Shown here: positions 1-9,184 of the stretch, one piece after another | Position numbering within the stretch: the first letter of the stretch is position 1 | Layout of the letters: each line of letters opens with the position of its first letter | Assembly (NCBI RefSeq): GCF_003382365.1 | Contig: NZ_QTSU01000001.1 | Location: 2,108,001 to 2,172,000, forward strand | From: Lysobacter silvisoli | GTDB lineage: Bacteria > Pseudomonadota > Gammaproteobacteria > Xanthomonadales > Xanthomonadaceae | Length of the DNA: 64,000 nt | Direction: 5' to 3' | Position numbers and translations under genes: made by a program | Notes under the pieces: generated by a model | Databases searched by the model: none | Told to the model about the DNA's origin: nothing | Seen by the model: the letters and a program-made list of their open reading frames with translations, nothing else

Positions 1-451
1 CGCGCGCGGCCCGGGCCCAGGCCGTAACGGTCGGCAACGGCGTTTCCAACTGCAACAACAGATGGCTGACGCCCTCCAGTGCGGGCAGATGCTCGGGACG
101 CAGCGCGGCGTTGGCGCCGGGGGCCACGGTGATCGCGTTCTCCCCCGCGTCGGACACGCAGATGAAGGCGGTGCCGGTGGCGCCGCGCACGCGCAAGGCG
201 TGCAGGCGCACACCGGCATCGCGCAGCGAGGCTTCGATGGCGGCGCCGTGGCCGTCGTCGCCGAACGCGGCCAGCAACCGGGTGGGCGCGCCGCCCGCAT
301 GCGCGCAGGCCACCGCCTGGTTGGCGCCCTTGCCGCCGGGATAGGTGGCGAAGTCGTAGCCGAGCACCGTTTCGCCGGGCGCCGGCACATGCGCGGCGCG
401 GACCACGAAATCCAGATTGGCCGAGCCGGCCACCAGCACCGCGCCGCTCAT
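1..451 (-). CDS. Ribokinase (PfkB family), N-terminal half, cut by window edge
   Basis: PfkB-type sugar kinase, expected to phosphorylate ribose or a related sugar or nucleoside in the cytoplasm. The 150 visible residues hold the N-terminal family signature: AGSANLDFV near residue 8 and the substrate-binding GGKGANQA near residue 40, followed by a typical VRGATGTAFICV strand. The ATP-binding C-terminal half lies beyond the window edge. The ATG overlaps the stop of the upstream serine hydrolase gene by 4 nt (ATGA), so the two are translationally coupled. The true substrate cannot be told from this half. Confidence 0.88.
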   Translation of the reverse strand, partial: MSGAVLVAGSANLDFVVRAAHVPAPGETVLGYDFATYPGGKGANQAVACAHAGGAPTRLLAAFGDDGHGAAIEASLRDAGVRLHALRVRGATGTAFICVSDAGENAITVAPGANAALRPEHLPALEGVSHLLLQLETPLPTVTAWARAAR

Positions 452-1761
452 GGCGTCAGCCCCTGGTAGACCAGCGCGTAGTAGCGCTTGGCCAGGCGCG
501 GCAGGTCGGCGCGGTCCTCGCGCGGCAGGTGCTGCAGCATCAGGATCGCGAGCATCCGCTCCTGCGGGTCGATCGTGTAGCTGGTGGACGCGGCGCCGGA
601 CCAGCCGAACTGGCCGACCGACCCGAGCTGGCCGCGTCGCGCGGGGTCCAGCACCACGTAGCCGCCCAGACCGAAGCCCTCGGCGTCGCTGTATTGGTTC
701 ACCGGCGGGTCCAGCATGGTCAGGTGGTTGCGCAGCATCAGCTCGACGGTCTTGCGGCCCAGCACCGTGTGGCCGTCGAGCCGACCGCCGTTCAACAGCA
801 TCTGGCAGAAACGCGCGTAATCGCCGGCGGTGGAGTACAAGCCGCCGGCGCCGCTGGGGTAGGCGTTGAGCGGCGCGCCGGGTTCGCGCGCGCTGGGACC
901 GTCGTCCAGGCGCAGCTTGCCGTCCGCGCCCATCGTGGTGATGTCGACCACGCGCGAGCGCTGCGCCGCGGGCACGTTGAAGCCGGTGTCGCGCATGCCC
1001 AGCGGCGCGAACAGGCGCTGTTGCAGGAAGGCCTCGAAGCTCTGCCCGCTGCGGACTTCCACCAGTCGCGCCAGCACTTCGGTGGCCGCACCGTCGTAGC
1101 CGAAACGGGTGCCCGGATCGGCGGCCAGCGGCGCGCGGCTCAGGCGCTCTACGAAGCCACGCAGATCGCGGGCGCCATGCGGGTCCGCGAGCGTCTGCGC
1201 GCGTCCTGCGGCCTCGTCGCCAGGCCGGCCAGCAGGAAATCCAGCGGTGTGGGTAAGCAGATGGCGCAGCGTGATCGGCCGCTGCGCGGGACGCGCCACG
1301 GCGCCGCCGGCCAGCACCTGCGGGGCCTCGAATTCGGGCAAGTAGCGCGAGACCGGATCGTCCAGCGTGAGCCTGCCCTCCTCCAGCAGCATCAGCACCG
1401 CCACCGAGGTCACGGTCTTGCTCATCGAGTAGATGCGGAAGATGTCGTCGCGCCGCAAGGGTTCGCTGCGCGCCAGATCGCGATAGCCGTAGGCGCTCCA
1501 GTCGACGACGCGGCCGTTGCGCGCGATCAGGACCACGCCGCCCAGGTAGCCGTCGGCACCGGTGGCCTCGCGCATGAACGCGTGCAGCCGCTGCAGGCGC
1601 TGCGCGGAGTAGCCTTGCCGTTCCGGCGCGGCGACCGGCAAGGACGCACCCTCGCCCGCTCGCGCCGCCGGTCCGGCGCAGGCCAGGGCCAGCAGCGTCA
1701 GGAAAAAAACGCCGCTGCGGACACGGGAATCCGCAGCGGCCAGTCGAGGGTGATGCGCCAC
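448..1761 (-). CDS. Secreted serine hydrolase, beta-lactamase (class C / esterase) family
   Basis: Penicillin-binding-protein-like serine hydrolase of 437 aa, probably periplasmic. An N-terminal hydrophobic segment (about residues 16-35) acts as signal peptide. The SxxK nucleophile motif is visible as YSMSKTVTSVA, and the fold continues with the LRHLLTHTAGF and GAGGLYSTAGDYARF motifs typical of the beta-lactamase/EstB group. The start codon is GTG. It lies 10 bp after the TonB-dependent receptor gene and overlaps the ribokinase start. Members range from esterases to peptidases; true beta-lactamase activity is not implied. Confidence 0.88.
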   Translation of the reverse strand: MAHHPRLAAADSRVRSGVFFLTLLALACAGPAARAGEGASLPVAAPERQGYSAQRLQRLHAFMREATGADGYLGGVVLIARNGRVVDWSAYGYRDLARSEPLRRDDIFRIYSMSKTVTSVAVLMLLEEGRLTLDDPVSRYLPEFEAPQVLAGGAVARPAQRPITLRHLLTHTAGFPAGRPGDEAAGRAQTLADPHGARDLRGFVERLSRAPLAADPGTRFGYDGAATEVLARLVEVRSGQSFEAFLQQRLFAPLGMRDTGFNVPAAQRSRVVDITTMGADGKLRLDDGPSAREPGAPLNAYPSGAGGLYSTAGDYARFCQMLLNGGRLDGHTVLGRKTVELMLRNHLTMLDPPVNQYSDAEGFGLGGYVVLDPARRGQLGSVGQFGWSGAASTSYTIDPQERMLAILMLQHLPREDRADLPRLAKRYYALVYQGLTP

Positions 1762-1771
1762 GTCGTACGTT

Positions 1772-4045
1772 TCAGAACTTGATCGTGTGGGTGAGCGAGA
1801 TGGTGCGGCCGCGGCCGGCCCAGTAGTTCTGGAAGCCGCCCGGCGGCTGCGACCAGCTCAGGATGTACTGCTTGTCCAGCAGGTTCTCGATGCCGAGCGA
1901 GAACTTGCCCCAGCGCTCGGTCTCGTAGTTGAAGCCCAGGTCGAACAGGGTGTAGCCCTCGGTCTTCTCGGTGAAGCTGAAACGCTGGCCGTCGAAGGGT
2001 CGCACGTCGGTGCCGTTGAGCGTGCGCGAGAACAGCGTGGTCGCGCCCAGGGTGATGTCGCCGCGCGGCACGAAGTTCCAGGTCACCGACCAGGCGAACT
2101 TGTCCGGGTTGATGTCGAGCACGCCCATGGGCCGGTTCAGGCCGCCAGCCGGATAGCGGCCGGCCGCGTCGGCGGACCAGAACGAGGTCTTGCCGCGGGT
2201 GTGCGAATACACCGCGCTGACCTTCCAGGCCTCGTTGAAGCGGTAGTCGCCGGCCAGCTCGTAGCCCTTGATCCGCACCGGCGCGCGCAGCAGCACGAAG
2301 TCGTTGGTGACCGGGTCGATCGACAGCGATTGGCCGAAGTCGGACTTGGAGTCGTAGTGCGAGGCGCTCAGCGAACCGCGCTCGCCGCGCCAGTTGAAGC
2401 CGAACTCGGTGTTGTCGACCACGATGGCATCCAGATCGAGGATGTCGCCCACGCCGATCGCCGGATCGCCCGGGCAGCCGTCGGGCTTGTTGTCCAGCGG
2501 ATCGTTCGGGCACTGGATGTTGCGCAGCGGGATGCCGACGTTGGCCAGGGTGAAGCCCTCGCCGTAGGAGCCGAACACCGAGAAGGTCTCGTTGATGCGC
2601 CAGACGATGCCGGCGTTGACCAGGTTTTCCTGATAGTCGACGGTGCCGCCGTTGACGAAGCGGCGGTCGCGGAACCAGGTGGTGGTGTAGTCGTCCACGT
2701 GCAGCTCGCCGTCCTCGCGGCGGATGCCGCCGCTGAGGGTGACCGGGCCCACGTCCCAGGACAGCTGCAGCCACGGCGCCTGGCTCTTGTACTCCATCGG
2801 CGGCACCCAGATGCGGTTGGTCAGCGCCAGCCGCTGCTGCGCGGTGTCCTCGACCAGGTCCAGGCCCACGCGCAGTTCCAAGCCGGAGACCGAGAACAGC
2901 GACGGCCGCGTCCACGAGCTGCGCAGGCCCTTCTTGTTGGTCACGATCTCGGACTGGTCGTAGATCGTGCCGATCGGCGCGATCAGAGGATCCTGGCGGT
3001 CGGAGGTGTTCTCCACCAGGTAGCGCATGGCCTGGTCGGCCTTGTAGGCGTTGATCAGCAAGGTGCCGCCGCCCAGGTCGAAATGGCTGTAGCTGAGCTG
3101 GTATTGCTTGAAGTCGTTGAACGCGGCCTTGGAACCGAAGATCTGGCCGCGCTCGGAGGTGTTGGTGCGGGTCGCGCCGCACAGCGCGAACTCTTCCGGC
3201 CGGCAGCCCAGCACCTGGATGTAGTTGGCCTTGCCCTCGATGCGGAAGTGGCTGAACGAGCCTTCCACGCGCTGGTTGCCGTCGGTGCCGAAGTTGTAGC
3301 CGGCCTTGAGGAACAGGTTGCGGGTTTCCGAATCGGCCACCGAGCCGCTGGTGTTCATGCCGATGCGGCGGCCGTTGCCGTCGTAGGTGATGCCGCGGTC
3401 GATCATGGCCGCGCTGGCCAGCATGTCGAAGTCGCCGGACTTGCGGGCGAAGTTCAGCCCCACCTTCCAGCCGTCGCTATCGTCTTCGAACTGGGTGGTG
3501 TAGCGCGTGGTCAGGGTGAACTCGTTGCCTTCCTTGCTGGGAATGGCCGAAAGATAATTGATGATGCCGCCGGCCGCGCCGATGCCCTCCGACGCGGACG
3601 GGCCGTTGATGACCTCGATGCGGCCGACGATGCCCATGTCGGTGAAGGTGGCGTTGCGGGTACCCTCGCGCAGCGGCGAGCCCTGCGGCACGCCGTCGAA
3701 CAGGCGCAGGGCCACGCGGCCGCGCAGGTTCTCGCCGGTGTTGCTCATCGCCTGCGAGGACTCGGCGTAGCCCGGCACCGAGCGCGCCAGCACCGCGGTG
3801 GCGTCCTCGGTCAGCACCAGGCTGCGCTGCACCTCCTCTTTCGACACCAGGGTGATCGCGCCGGGGATCTTGTCCACCGCCTTGGGGCTGCGCGTGCCGG
3901 TGACGACGACGCCGTCCAGGTCGACCGCCGAGGGATCGGTTTTCTCGCTGTCTGCGACCGCTTCGGCGTCCTGCGCGCGGGCCTGGCCGGAGATGGCGGA
4001 CAGCAGCAGGATGCTGCCGATCGCGGCGGTAAGTGGCTTGACCAT
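1772..4045 (-). CDS. TonB-dependent outer-membrane receptor
   Basis: Outer-membrane active-transport barrel of 757 aa. The chosen ATG gives a clean signal peptide (MVKPLTAAIGSILLLSAISG..ARA). A TonB-box-like DGVVVTGTR precedes a plug domain (about residues 45-180, with IEVINGPSASEGIGAAGGIINY), then a long beta-barrel ending in the terminal aromatic of HTIKF. The ligand is unknown. Co-orientation with a symporter, a lyase, a hydrolase and a sugar kinase suggests uptake of a carbohydrate or nucleoside-type nutrient rather than iron, which is inference from neighbours only. Confidence 0.92.
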   Translation of the reverse strand: MVKPLTAAIGSILLLSAISGQARAQDAEAVADSEKTDPSAVDLDGVVVTGTRSPKAVDKIPGAITLVSKEEVQRSLVLTEDATAVLARSVPGYAESSQAMSNTGENLRGRVALRLFDGVPQGSPLREGTRNATFTDMGIVGRIEVINGPSASEGIGAAGGIINYLSAIPSKEGNEFTLTTRYTTQFEDDSDGWKVGLNFARKSGDFDMLASAAMIDRGITYDGNGRRIGMNTSGSVADSETRNLFLKAGYNFGTDGNQRVEGSFSHFRIEGKANYIQVLGCRPEEFALCGATRTNTSERGQIFGSKAAFNDFKQYQLSYSHFDLGGGTLLINAYKADQAMRYLVENTSDRQDPLIAPIGTIYDQSEIVTNKKGLRSSWTRPSLFSVSGLELRVGLDLVEDTAQQRLALTNRIWVPPMEYKSQAPWLQLSWDVGPVTLSGGIRREDGELHVDDYTTTWFRDRRFVNGGTVDYQENLVNAGIVWRINETFSVFGSYGEGFTLANVGIPLRNIQCPNDPLDNKPDGCPGDPAIGVGDILDLDAIVVDNTEFGFNWRGERGSLSASHYDSKSDFGQSLSIDPVTNDFVLLRAPVRIKGYELAGDYRFNEAWKVSAVYSHTRGKTSFWSADAAGRYPAGGLNRPMGVLDINPDKFAWSVTWNFVPRGDITLGATTLFSRTLNGTDVRPFDGQRFSFTEKTEGYTLFDLGFNYETERWGKFSLGIENLLDKQYILSWSQPPGGFQNYWAGRGRTISLTHTIKF

Positions 4046-4313
4046 GTCGTGTCTCGTGATGGATGCGGATGGCGGCGGGCGTGCCGGTGTCTTCGGTTCT
4101 GCCCGCGATCGGTGTTGGGTGCGTCCGCGCTGTTCGCGCTGAGCCTGGACCACGCCCCCCGACGTGCCGGCCCGTCCATTGGATTTCGAACGAGCCTATG
4201 CGCAAGGCCGCGCTCATAGAACCGCCGCGGACTATGTTCAGAGACTAGGTTTTGTTGCTTGAGTGCGCAGGAAAAATATTGCGGCGCAACATGCGCCCGC
4301 GATACGGCGACGC

Positions 4314-5195
4314 TCAGGCCTTCTGCGCCTGCATCGCCTTGCGGCTTTCCTGCAGCAGCACCGTGACCAGACGCACGCGCACGCTGGAGCGCGACCAGAC
4401 GATGCCGATGCGGCGCGTGGCGGTGGCGTCGGGCAGCGGGAGGCGCACCAGGTTCAGGCCCTCCGGCCAGGGCTTGGCCCAGTCGGGCACCAGCGACACG
4501 CCCAGGCCGCGGTCCACCATCACCGCGATCGCGTTGAGCGCGTTCAGTTCGAAGCGCTCGCGCGGCACGATGTTGGCCGCGCGCAGGTACTCGTCGGCCT
4601 GGCGGCCGCCCCACTGGTTGCGGTCGTAGCGGATCAGCGGCTCGCTCGCCAACAATTCGCGCGGATCGCGTCCGGCCATGGAGGCGGGCGCCAGCACGAT
4701 CAGCGGCTCCTCGCGCAGCAGCTGCCATTCGCAGGTCTTGGGCAGCGGGAACGGCGCCTGCAGCACCACCGCCGCGTCCAGGTCGCCCTTCTCCACCGCG
4801 TGGTAGAGGTCGGCCGAATAGCCGGGCTTGATGAACACGTTGATCTGCGGAAAGGTCTCGACCATGCGCGCGAGCACGTCCGGCAGCATGCCGGCCAGCG
4901 CGGTCGGGCAGGCGCCCAGGCGCAATTCGCCCGAGACGTCGCTTTCGTTGGCCACGCTGCGCAGGTCCGACACGCTGCGCAGCAGCTCGCGCGTGCGCGG
5001 CAGGATCCGCGCGCCCTCTTCGGTGACGCTGACGGTGCGGCCCACGCGCGCGATCAGCGGCGCGCCGATCTCGCGCTCCAGGGTGCGGATCTGCTGCGCC
5101 ACCGCGGCCGGGGTGATGCCGAGCACGCGCGCGGCCGCGGCCATGGAGCCCTGGTCGACGACGGTCACGAAGGTGTTGAGGAACTGGGTTTCCAC
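4314..5195 (-). CDS. LysR-family transcriptional regulator
   Basis: Regulator of 293 aa. Residues 1-60 form the LysR winged helix (FLNTFVTVVDQGSMAAAARVLG, then TPAAVAQQIRTLEREIG), followed by a periplasmic-binding-protein-like effector domain. The start is GTG (cac on the + strand at 5193-5195). It sits between the TonB-dependent receptor and the symporter gene, all leftward, and is the obvious candidate to control both. The 268-bp gap to the receptor start (4046-4313) would hold the target promoter; no clear T-N11-A box was picked out. Confidence 0.92.
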   Translation of the reverse strand: METQFLNTFVTVVDQGSMAAAARVLGITPAAVAQQIRTLEREIGAPLIARVGRTVSVTEEGARILPRTRELLRSVSDLRSVANESDVSGELRLGACPTALAGMLPDVLARMVETFPQINVFIKPGYSADLYHAVEKGDLDAAVVLQAPFPLPKTCEWQLLREEPLIVLAPASMAGRDPRELLASEPLIRYDRNQWGGRQADEYLRAANIVPRERFELNALNAIAVMVDRGLGVSLVPDWAKPWPEGLNLVRLPLPDATATRRIGIVWSRSSVRVRLVTVLLQESRKAMQAQKA

Positions 5196-5275
5196 GGCGG
5201 CTCGCGGGCTGGATCGGGCAACGCTACCTCAGGCGGGAGGGGCGGACCACGTCCGTTGGTCACTCTTCGGTGCGG

Positions 5276-7825
5276 TCAGACGTCCGAACGGCCTTGCAGC
5301 GGCATCGGCTCGGCCACCGCCGGCTCGCTGCCGCGCTTGCGCCGGTAGATGGTCAGGCCTTCCAGCGACTGCGACGGCGGCGGGAACGCATAGCTAGCCA
5401 GGTAGCCGATCACGATGCACAGCGCGATCGAGATCGCCAGGTAGTAGTAGGGGTGCACCGCGCGCAGGGTCCAGATGCCCAGGGTCAGCACGATGCTGCC
5501 GGCGATGCCGATGGCCACGCCCTGCCAGTTGGCGCGGCGGGTGAACATGCCCAGGGTGTAGGCGCCGGCGAAGCCGCCGCCGAGCAGGCCGGCCAGCTCG
5601 ATCGACACGTCGAACAGCGAATGGATATCGAAGCGCGACAGCAGCAGCGCGGTGCCGATGCCGACCAGGCCCACCACCACGGTCATGATCTCGGCGAAGA
5701 ACACGCTCTGCTTGGGCGTGCGGTTCTTGGCCAGCTTCTCGTAGAAGTCCACCGAGATCAGCGTGGCCACCGAGTTCATGATGCCCGACAGCGTGGCCAT
5801 GGCCGCGGCGAAGATGCCGGCGATGATCAGTCCGGTCACCCCCACCGGCAGTTCGGCGGCGATGAACATGGGGAAGGTCGCGTCGATCGGCAGCAGCGGA
5901 TTCATCCGCTCGGGGAACGAGCGGTAATAGGCGAACAGCGCGGTGCCGATGGTGTAGAAGATGATGCCGCCGGGAATCATGATCGCGGCGAAGGCCCAGA
6001 TCGAGCGCCCGGCCTCGCGGTCGGACTTGGTCGACAAGGTGCGCTGCATCAGCACCTGGTCCTTGGGGAAGGTCAGCACCACCTCGAACAGCACCAGGAA
6101 GATGAAGCCCCACACCGTGGCCTTGGTCAGGTCGAAGCTGAAGTCGAAGGTGTGCATCTTGTTCTCGGCCATGGCGGTGGACCAGAACTCGCCGAAGCCG
6201 CCCTTCAGGCTCCAGATCATGAACACGATCGCGAACACCGCGCCGCCCATCTTCACGATCACCTGGACGAAATCGGTCCAGATCACCGCCTTCATCCCGC
6301 CCATGGCGGTGTAGACGATGGTGAAGCCGCCCATCAGCAGCACGCTCCAGAACACGCTGATGCCGGTGATGGTGGCGATGGCCAGCGCCGGCAGGAACAG
6401 GATCACGCTCATGCGGCTGCCGATCTGCACAAAGATGCACAGCGCGCTGGCGAGCATGCGGATGGACGGGTGGAAGCGCGTCTCCAGGTAGGAGAACACC
6501 GACATCAGGTCCAGCCGGCGCAGCAGCGGCACGATCCACACCGCCACGAACATCAGCCCGAACACGGCGATGATGTTGTTGGCCATGTACTGCCAGTTGG
6601 TCTCGAAGGCCTTGGCCGGGATGGCGATGAAGCTGATCGAGCTGGTATTGGCCGCGTACAGGCTGATGCCGGCCGCCCAGAACGGAATGCTGCGGTTGCC
6701 GACGAAGAAGTTGGCGGTGGAGCCGCGCTTCTCGCGCAGATAGAAGTACAGGCCGATGCCGATCATGCCGGCCAGGTAGACCACGATCACCACCCAATCC
6801 AGCCAGTGCAGGCGCAGCTTGCTGGACTGCACCTGGGCGGCGGTGAAGGCGCTGCCGCCGGGCGCGGCGCGCGCCCACACCAGGCCGTCGGTCCAGGCCG
6901 CCGAGCGCGTGGCGGCCACGGCCTGCGCACCGGGCAAGATGGCCCAGGCGGCGGTCACGGTCTGGTAGGTCTGCACGCGCGCGGGCGCGTCGGCGGCGGC
7001 CGCGTCGCGCACCAAGTACAGGATATGCGCCTGCCCGGTGGCGCGGCCGGAGCCCGGCACCAGCCGTCCCGGCACGGTGCTGGGACGGGTCCAGCCCCTA
7101 TCGGCCGACCAGCGCAGCACGCGCTCGCCATCGGCCTCGGGCACCACCGCGAACAGCGCGCGGGTCTGCGCCACCAGCGACAGCGCGGGCGCGCCGCCGG
7201 GCCACAACGTCATCGCGGTCCAGTGCGGGCGCTCGTCGGCGAAGTCCAGACGCAGCAGGCGGCCGTGACCGTCGGCGCCGCGGCCGCTGAGGTAGAAGCT
7301 GTCGGCGGACAAGGCCCCGCGCGGATCGTGCAGCGCCTCCGGCAACGGCGGCAGCTTCTGCAGGTTCAACGCACCGTCGCGGATGCCCAGTTGCGCCACG
7401 CCCCGCACCGCGCGGTCCGCGCCTTGCGCGAGCAGCGCATACGCGCGCTTGCCGTCCTCGACCACGGCGACCACGTCGGCCGGCTGGGCATCGGCCGGCC
7501 AGCGCAGCGGCGTCCAGGCGCGCGCCCCCTCCTCCAGCGACCAGGCACCGTCGGCCGCGACCGCGAACGCGCGGCCATCCACGCGCGCCAGTCCTGCCAG
7601 CGGCGCGCGATGCTGCAGCGCCGGCAGTTCGGTAGGACGCACCGGGGTGAGCGCCTCGGCATGCAGCGGGCCCACGGTGGCCAGCAGCAGCAAGCACCCC
7701 AGCGCGCCCGCACATCGCCGGGCGGTCGCGCTGCGGTGGAGGCGCGTCGCAACCCCGGGCGCGAACCGGCCGTCGCGGACCAGCCGCGACAGAAAACCGC
7801 GTATACCGCCCTGCCCCGCGCTCAC
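5276..7825 (-). CDS. Sodium:solute symporter with N-terminal propeller-like periplasmic domain
   Basis: Fusion protein of 849 aa. After an N-terminal hydrophobic signal (about residues 38-56), roughly 270 residues form repeated beta-strand units with kelch-like features (LPPLPEALHDPRGAL, DSFYLSGRGADG), resembling mutarotase/NanM-type propellers. From about residue 345 a complete SSS-family transporter follows (WLDWVVIVVYLAGMIGIGLY, NFFVGNRSIPFWAAGISL, and about 13 hydrophobic segments). The start is GTG, overlapping the stop of the CitE-like gene by 4 nt. Such fusions plausibly convert or capture an anomeric sugar before transport; the substrate is not known. Confidence 0.88.
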   Translation of the reverse strand: MSAGQGGIRGFLSRLVRDGRFAPGVATRLHRSATARRCAGALGCLLLLATVGPLHAEALTPVRPTELPALQHRAPLAGLARVDGRAFAVAADGAWSLEEGARAWTPLRWPADAQPADVVAVVEDGKRAYALLAQGADRAVRGVAQLGIRDGALNLQKLPPLPEALHDPRGALSADSFYLSGRGADGHGRLLRLDFADERPHWTAMTLWPGGAPALSLVAQTRALFAVVPEADGERVLRWSADRGWTRPSTVPGRLVPGSGRATGQAHILYLVRDAAAADAPARVQTYQTVTAAWAILPGAQAVAATRSAAWTDGLVWARAAPGGSAFTAAQVQSSKLRLHWLDWVVIVVYLAGMIGIGLYFYLREKRGSTANFFVGNRSIPFWAAGISLYAANTSSISFIAIPAKAFETNWQYMANNIIAVFGLMFVAVWIVPLLRRLDLMSVFSYLETRFHPSIRMLASALCIFVQIGSRMSVILFLPALAIATITGISVFWSVLLMGGFTIVYTAMGGMKAVIWTDFVQVIVKMGGAVFAIVFMIWSLKGGFGEFWSTAMAENKMHTFDFSFDLTKATVWGFIFLVLFEVVLTFPKDQVLMQRTLSTKSDREAGRSIWAFAAIMIPGGIIFYTIGTALFAYYRSFPERMNPLLPIDATFPMFIAAELPVGVTGLIIAGIFAAAMATLSGIMNSVATLISVDFYEKLAKNRTPKQSVFFAEIMTVVVGLVGIGTALLLSRFDIHSLFDVSIELAGLLGGGFAGAYTLGMFTRRANWQGVAIGIAGSIVLTLGIWTLRAVHPYYYLAISIALCIVIGYLASYAFPPPSQSLEGLTIYRRKRGSEPAVAEPMPLQGRSDV

Positions 7826-8670
7826 GGCCGGCCCGCCGTGGCCAGCAGCGCTTGCGCGCGCTTGAGGAAAGGCGCATCGATCATGCGGCCGTCGACCACG
7901 AACACGCCGCGGCCCGGCGCCTGCGCCGCGGCCTCGACGATGCGCCGCGCCGAGGCCAGTTCGGCTTCGGTGGCCGCGAACACGGCGTTGGCCAGCGCGA
8001 CCTGGCGCGGATGCACGCAGGTCTTGCCCAGAAAGCCCAGCCGCCGCGCCATCAGCGCTTCGGCCCGGTAGCCGTCCTCGTCGTCCAGATCGGCGTAGGC
8101 GCCGTCGAGCGCGAACACGCCCGCCTGCGCGGCGGCCATGCGCAGGGCGAACATCGCCGCGTGCACGTTGGCGCGATCGCGCCGGTCCACGCCTTCGGGT
8201 TCGAACAGGTCGCCCAAGCCCAGCTGCAGGCCGGCCACGCGCGGATGCGCGGCGGCGATCTGCGCTGCGGCGGCCAGCGCGCGCGGGGTTTCGATGTTGA
8301 CCAGCAAGCCGATCGGCCGCTGCACGCCGTTGTCCGACTCCGCCGCTTCGATCGCGCGCACGGCCGCCTGCAGCGCTTGCGCCGATTCGATCTTGGGCAG
8401 ATTGAGCAGGCTCGTGCCGGCGCAGGCTACGGCCGCGATGTCGTCGGCGAACCAGGGCGAGTCCGGCGCATTGACGCGCACGATCGCGGTCTTGCCCGAA
8501 GCGGCGACCGCGTCGCTGGCCACGAACTGCGCCACCGCGGCACGCGCGGCGTCCTTGCGCTCGGCCGCCACCGCGTCTTCCAGGTCGAACGACAGCGCGT
8601 CCGCCGGCCCGGCCAAGGCCTTGGCGAACAGTTCCGGCCGCGCTCCGGGCACGAACAATTTGCTACGCAT
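7822..8670 (-). CDS. HpcH/HpaI aldolase / citrate lyase beta-like (CitE-like) protein
   Basis: Lyase of 282 aa with a TIM-barrel fold, expected to cleave or form a C-C bond in a CoA ester such as malyl- or citramalyl-CoA, using Mg2+. It begins MRSKLFVPGARPELF and shows the SFDLEDAV metal-binding motif, the LVNIETP active-site strand and the LQLGLGDLFEPEG segment. The genes for the alpha and acyl-carrier subunits of citrate lyase are absent, so this is the stand-alone CitE-like type. It is first in the leftward cluster and coupled to the symporter by a 4-nt overlap. Confidence 0.88.
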   Translation of the reverse strand: MRSKLFVPGARPELFAKALAGPADALSFDLEDAVAAERKDAARAAVAQFVASDAVAASGKTAIVRVNAPDSPWFADDIAAVACAGTSLLNLPKIESAQALQAAVRAIEAAESDNGVQRPIGLLVNIETPRALAAAAQIAAAHPRVAGLQLGLGDLFEPEGVDRRDRANVHAAMFALRMAAAQAGVFALDGAYADLDDEDGYRAEALMARRLGFLGKTCVHPRQVALANAVFAATEAELASARRIVEAAAQAPGRGVFVVDGRMIDAPFLKRAQALLATAGRP

Positions 8671-8810
8671 GGAACGGCCGGGCCTGGGTGCGCTGGGTCA
8701 TGGCCGCAGTGTGCGCCAAGGGAAAGAGTGCGGGCGCACAGTCCGGCCAGTTTCAAACGATAGGTTTTGTATCGACCGCCGCCCTCCCGGCCGGCTCGGC
8801 GACGGCCCTG

Positions 8811-8846
8811 TTGACTTACTGTGCAGTGCACAGTACTGTGCGCCAC
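8811..8846 (+). promoter_or_regulatory. Promoter and operator of the PadR/membrane-protein pair; leaderless transcript likely
   Basis: TTGACT (8811-8816) is separated by 17 nt from TACTGT (8834-8839), a usable -35/-10 pair. A perfect inverted repeat, ACTGTGCA-G-TGCACAGT (8818-8834), fills the spacer and touches the -10, which is where an autorepressing PadR protein would bind. Transcription starting 7-8 nt after the -10 would begin at or next to the ATG at 8847, so the message is probably leaderless. The arrangement is seen directly; the binding is inferred. Confidence 0.6.
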
Positions 8847-9182
8847 ATGGTCGACTCAGACGCCTACGCCAAGCTCGAACTGGAACTGCGCCGCGGCGTG
8901 GTGGTGCTGGCCACGCTGTCGCAGCTGCGCAGCCCGCGCTACGGCTACGAGCTGCGCCAGGCCCTGGCCGACAAGGGCATGCCGATCGAGGAAGGCACCC
9001 TCTACCCCCTGCTGCGCCGGCTCGAAACCCAGGGCCTGCTGCAGAGCGAATGGCGCACCCAGGACGGCCCGCCGCGGCGCTACTACGCGCTCAACGCCAA
9101 CGGCCGCGCGCTGCTGAAAAAACTCACCCTGGCATGGCAAGGCATGAACGACGCCATGCACCGACTCCTGCTGGAGGACTGA
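8847..9182 (+). CDS. PadR-family transcriptional regulator
   Basis: Small winged-helix regulator of 111 aa. The PadR signature covers nearly the whole protein: LRRGVVVLATLSQLRSPRYGYEL, GMPIEEGTLYPLLRRLETQGLL and RRYYALNANGRALL. The ATG at 8847 is preferred over an upstream in-frame start at 8688 because it begins where the family begins and lies directly after the promoter/operator. The stop is 2 nt before the next gene, a HAAS-type membrane protein, a pairing common for PadR regulators. Confidence 0.93.
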   Translation: MVDSDAYAKLELELRRGVVVLATLSQLRSPRYGYELRQALADKGMPIEEGTLYPLLRRLETQGLLQSEWRTQDGPPRRYYALNANGRALLKKLTLAWQGMNDAMHRLLLED

Positions 9183-9184
9183 CG

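Noticed and set aside
448-1761. Antibiotic-resistance beta-lactamase
   Set aside because: The SxxK family match is shared with many esterases and peptidases, and the gene is embedded in an uptake operon. Resistance cannot be claimed.
5270-8071. Long plus-strand open frame opposite the symporter gene
   Set aside because: The product is His/Gln/Arg-rich and repetitive, a mirror of the symporter coding sequence, without start signals or motifs.
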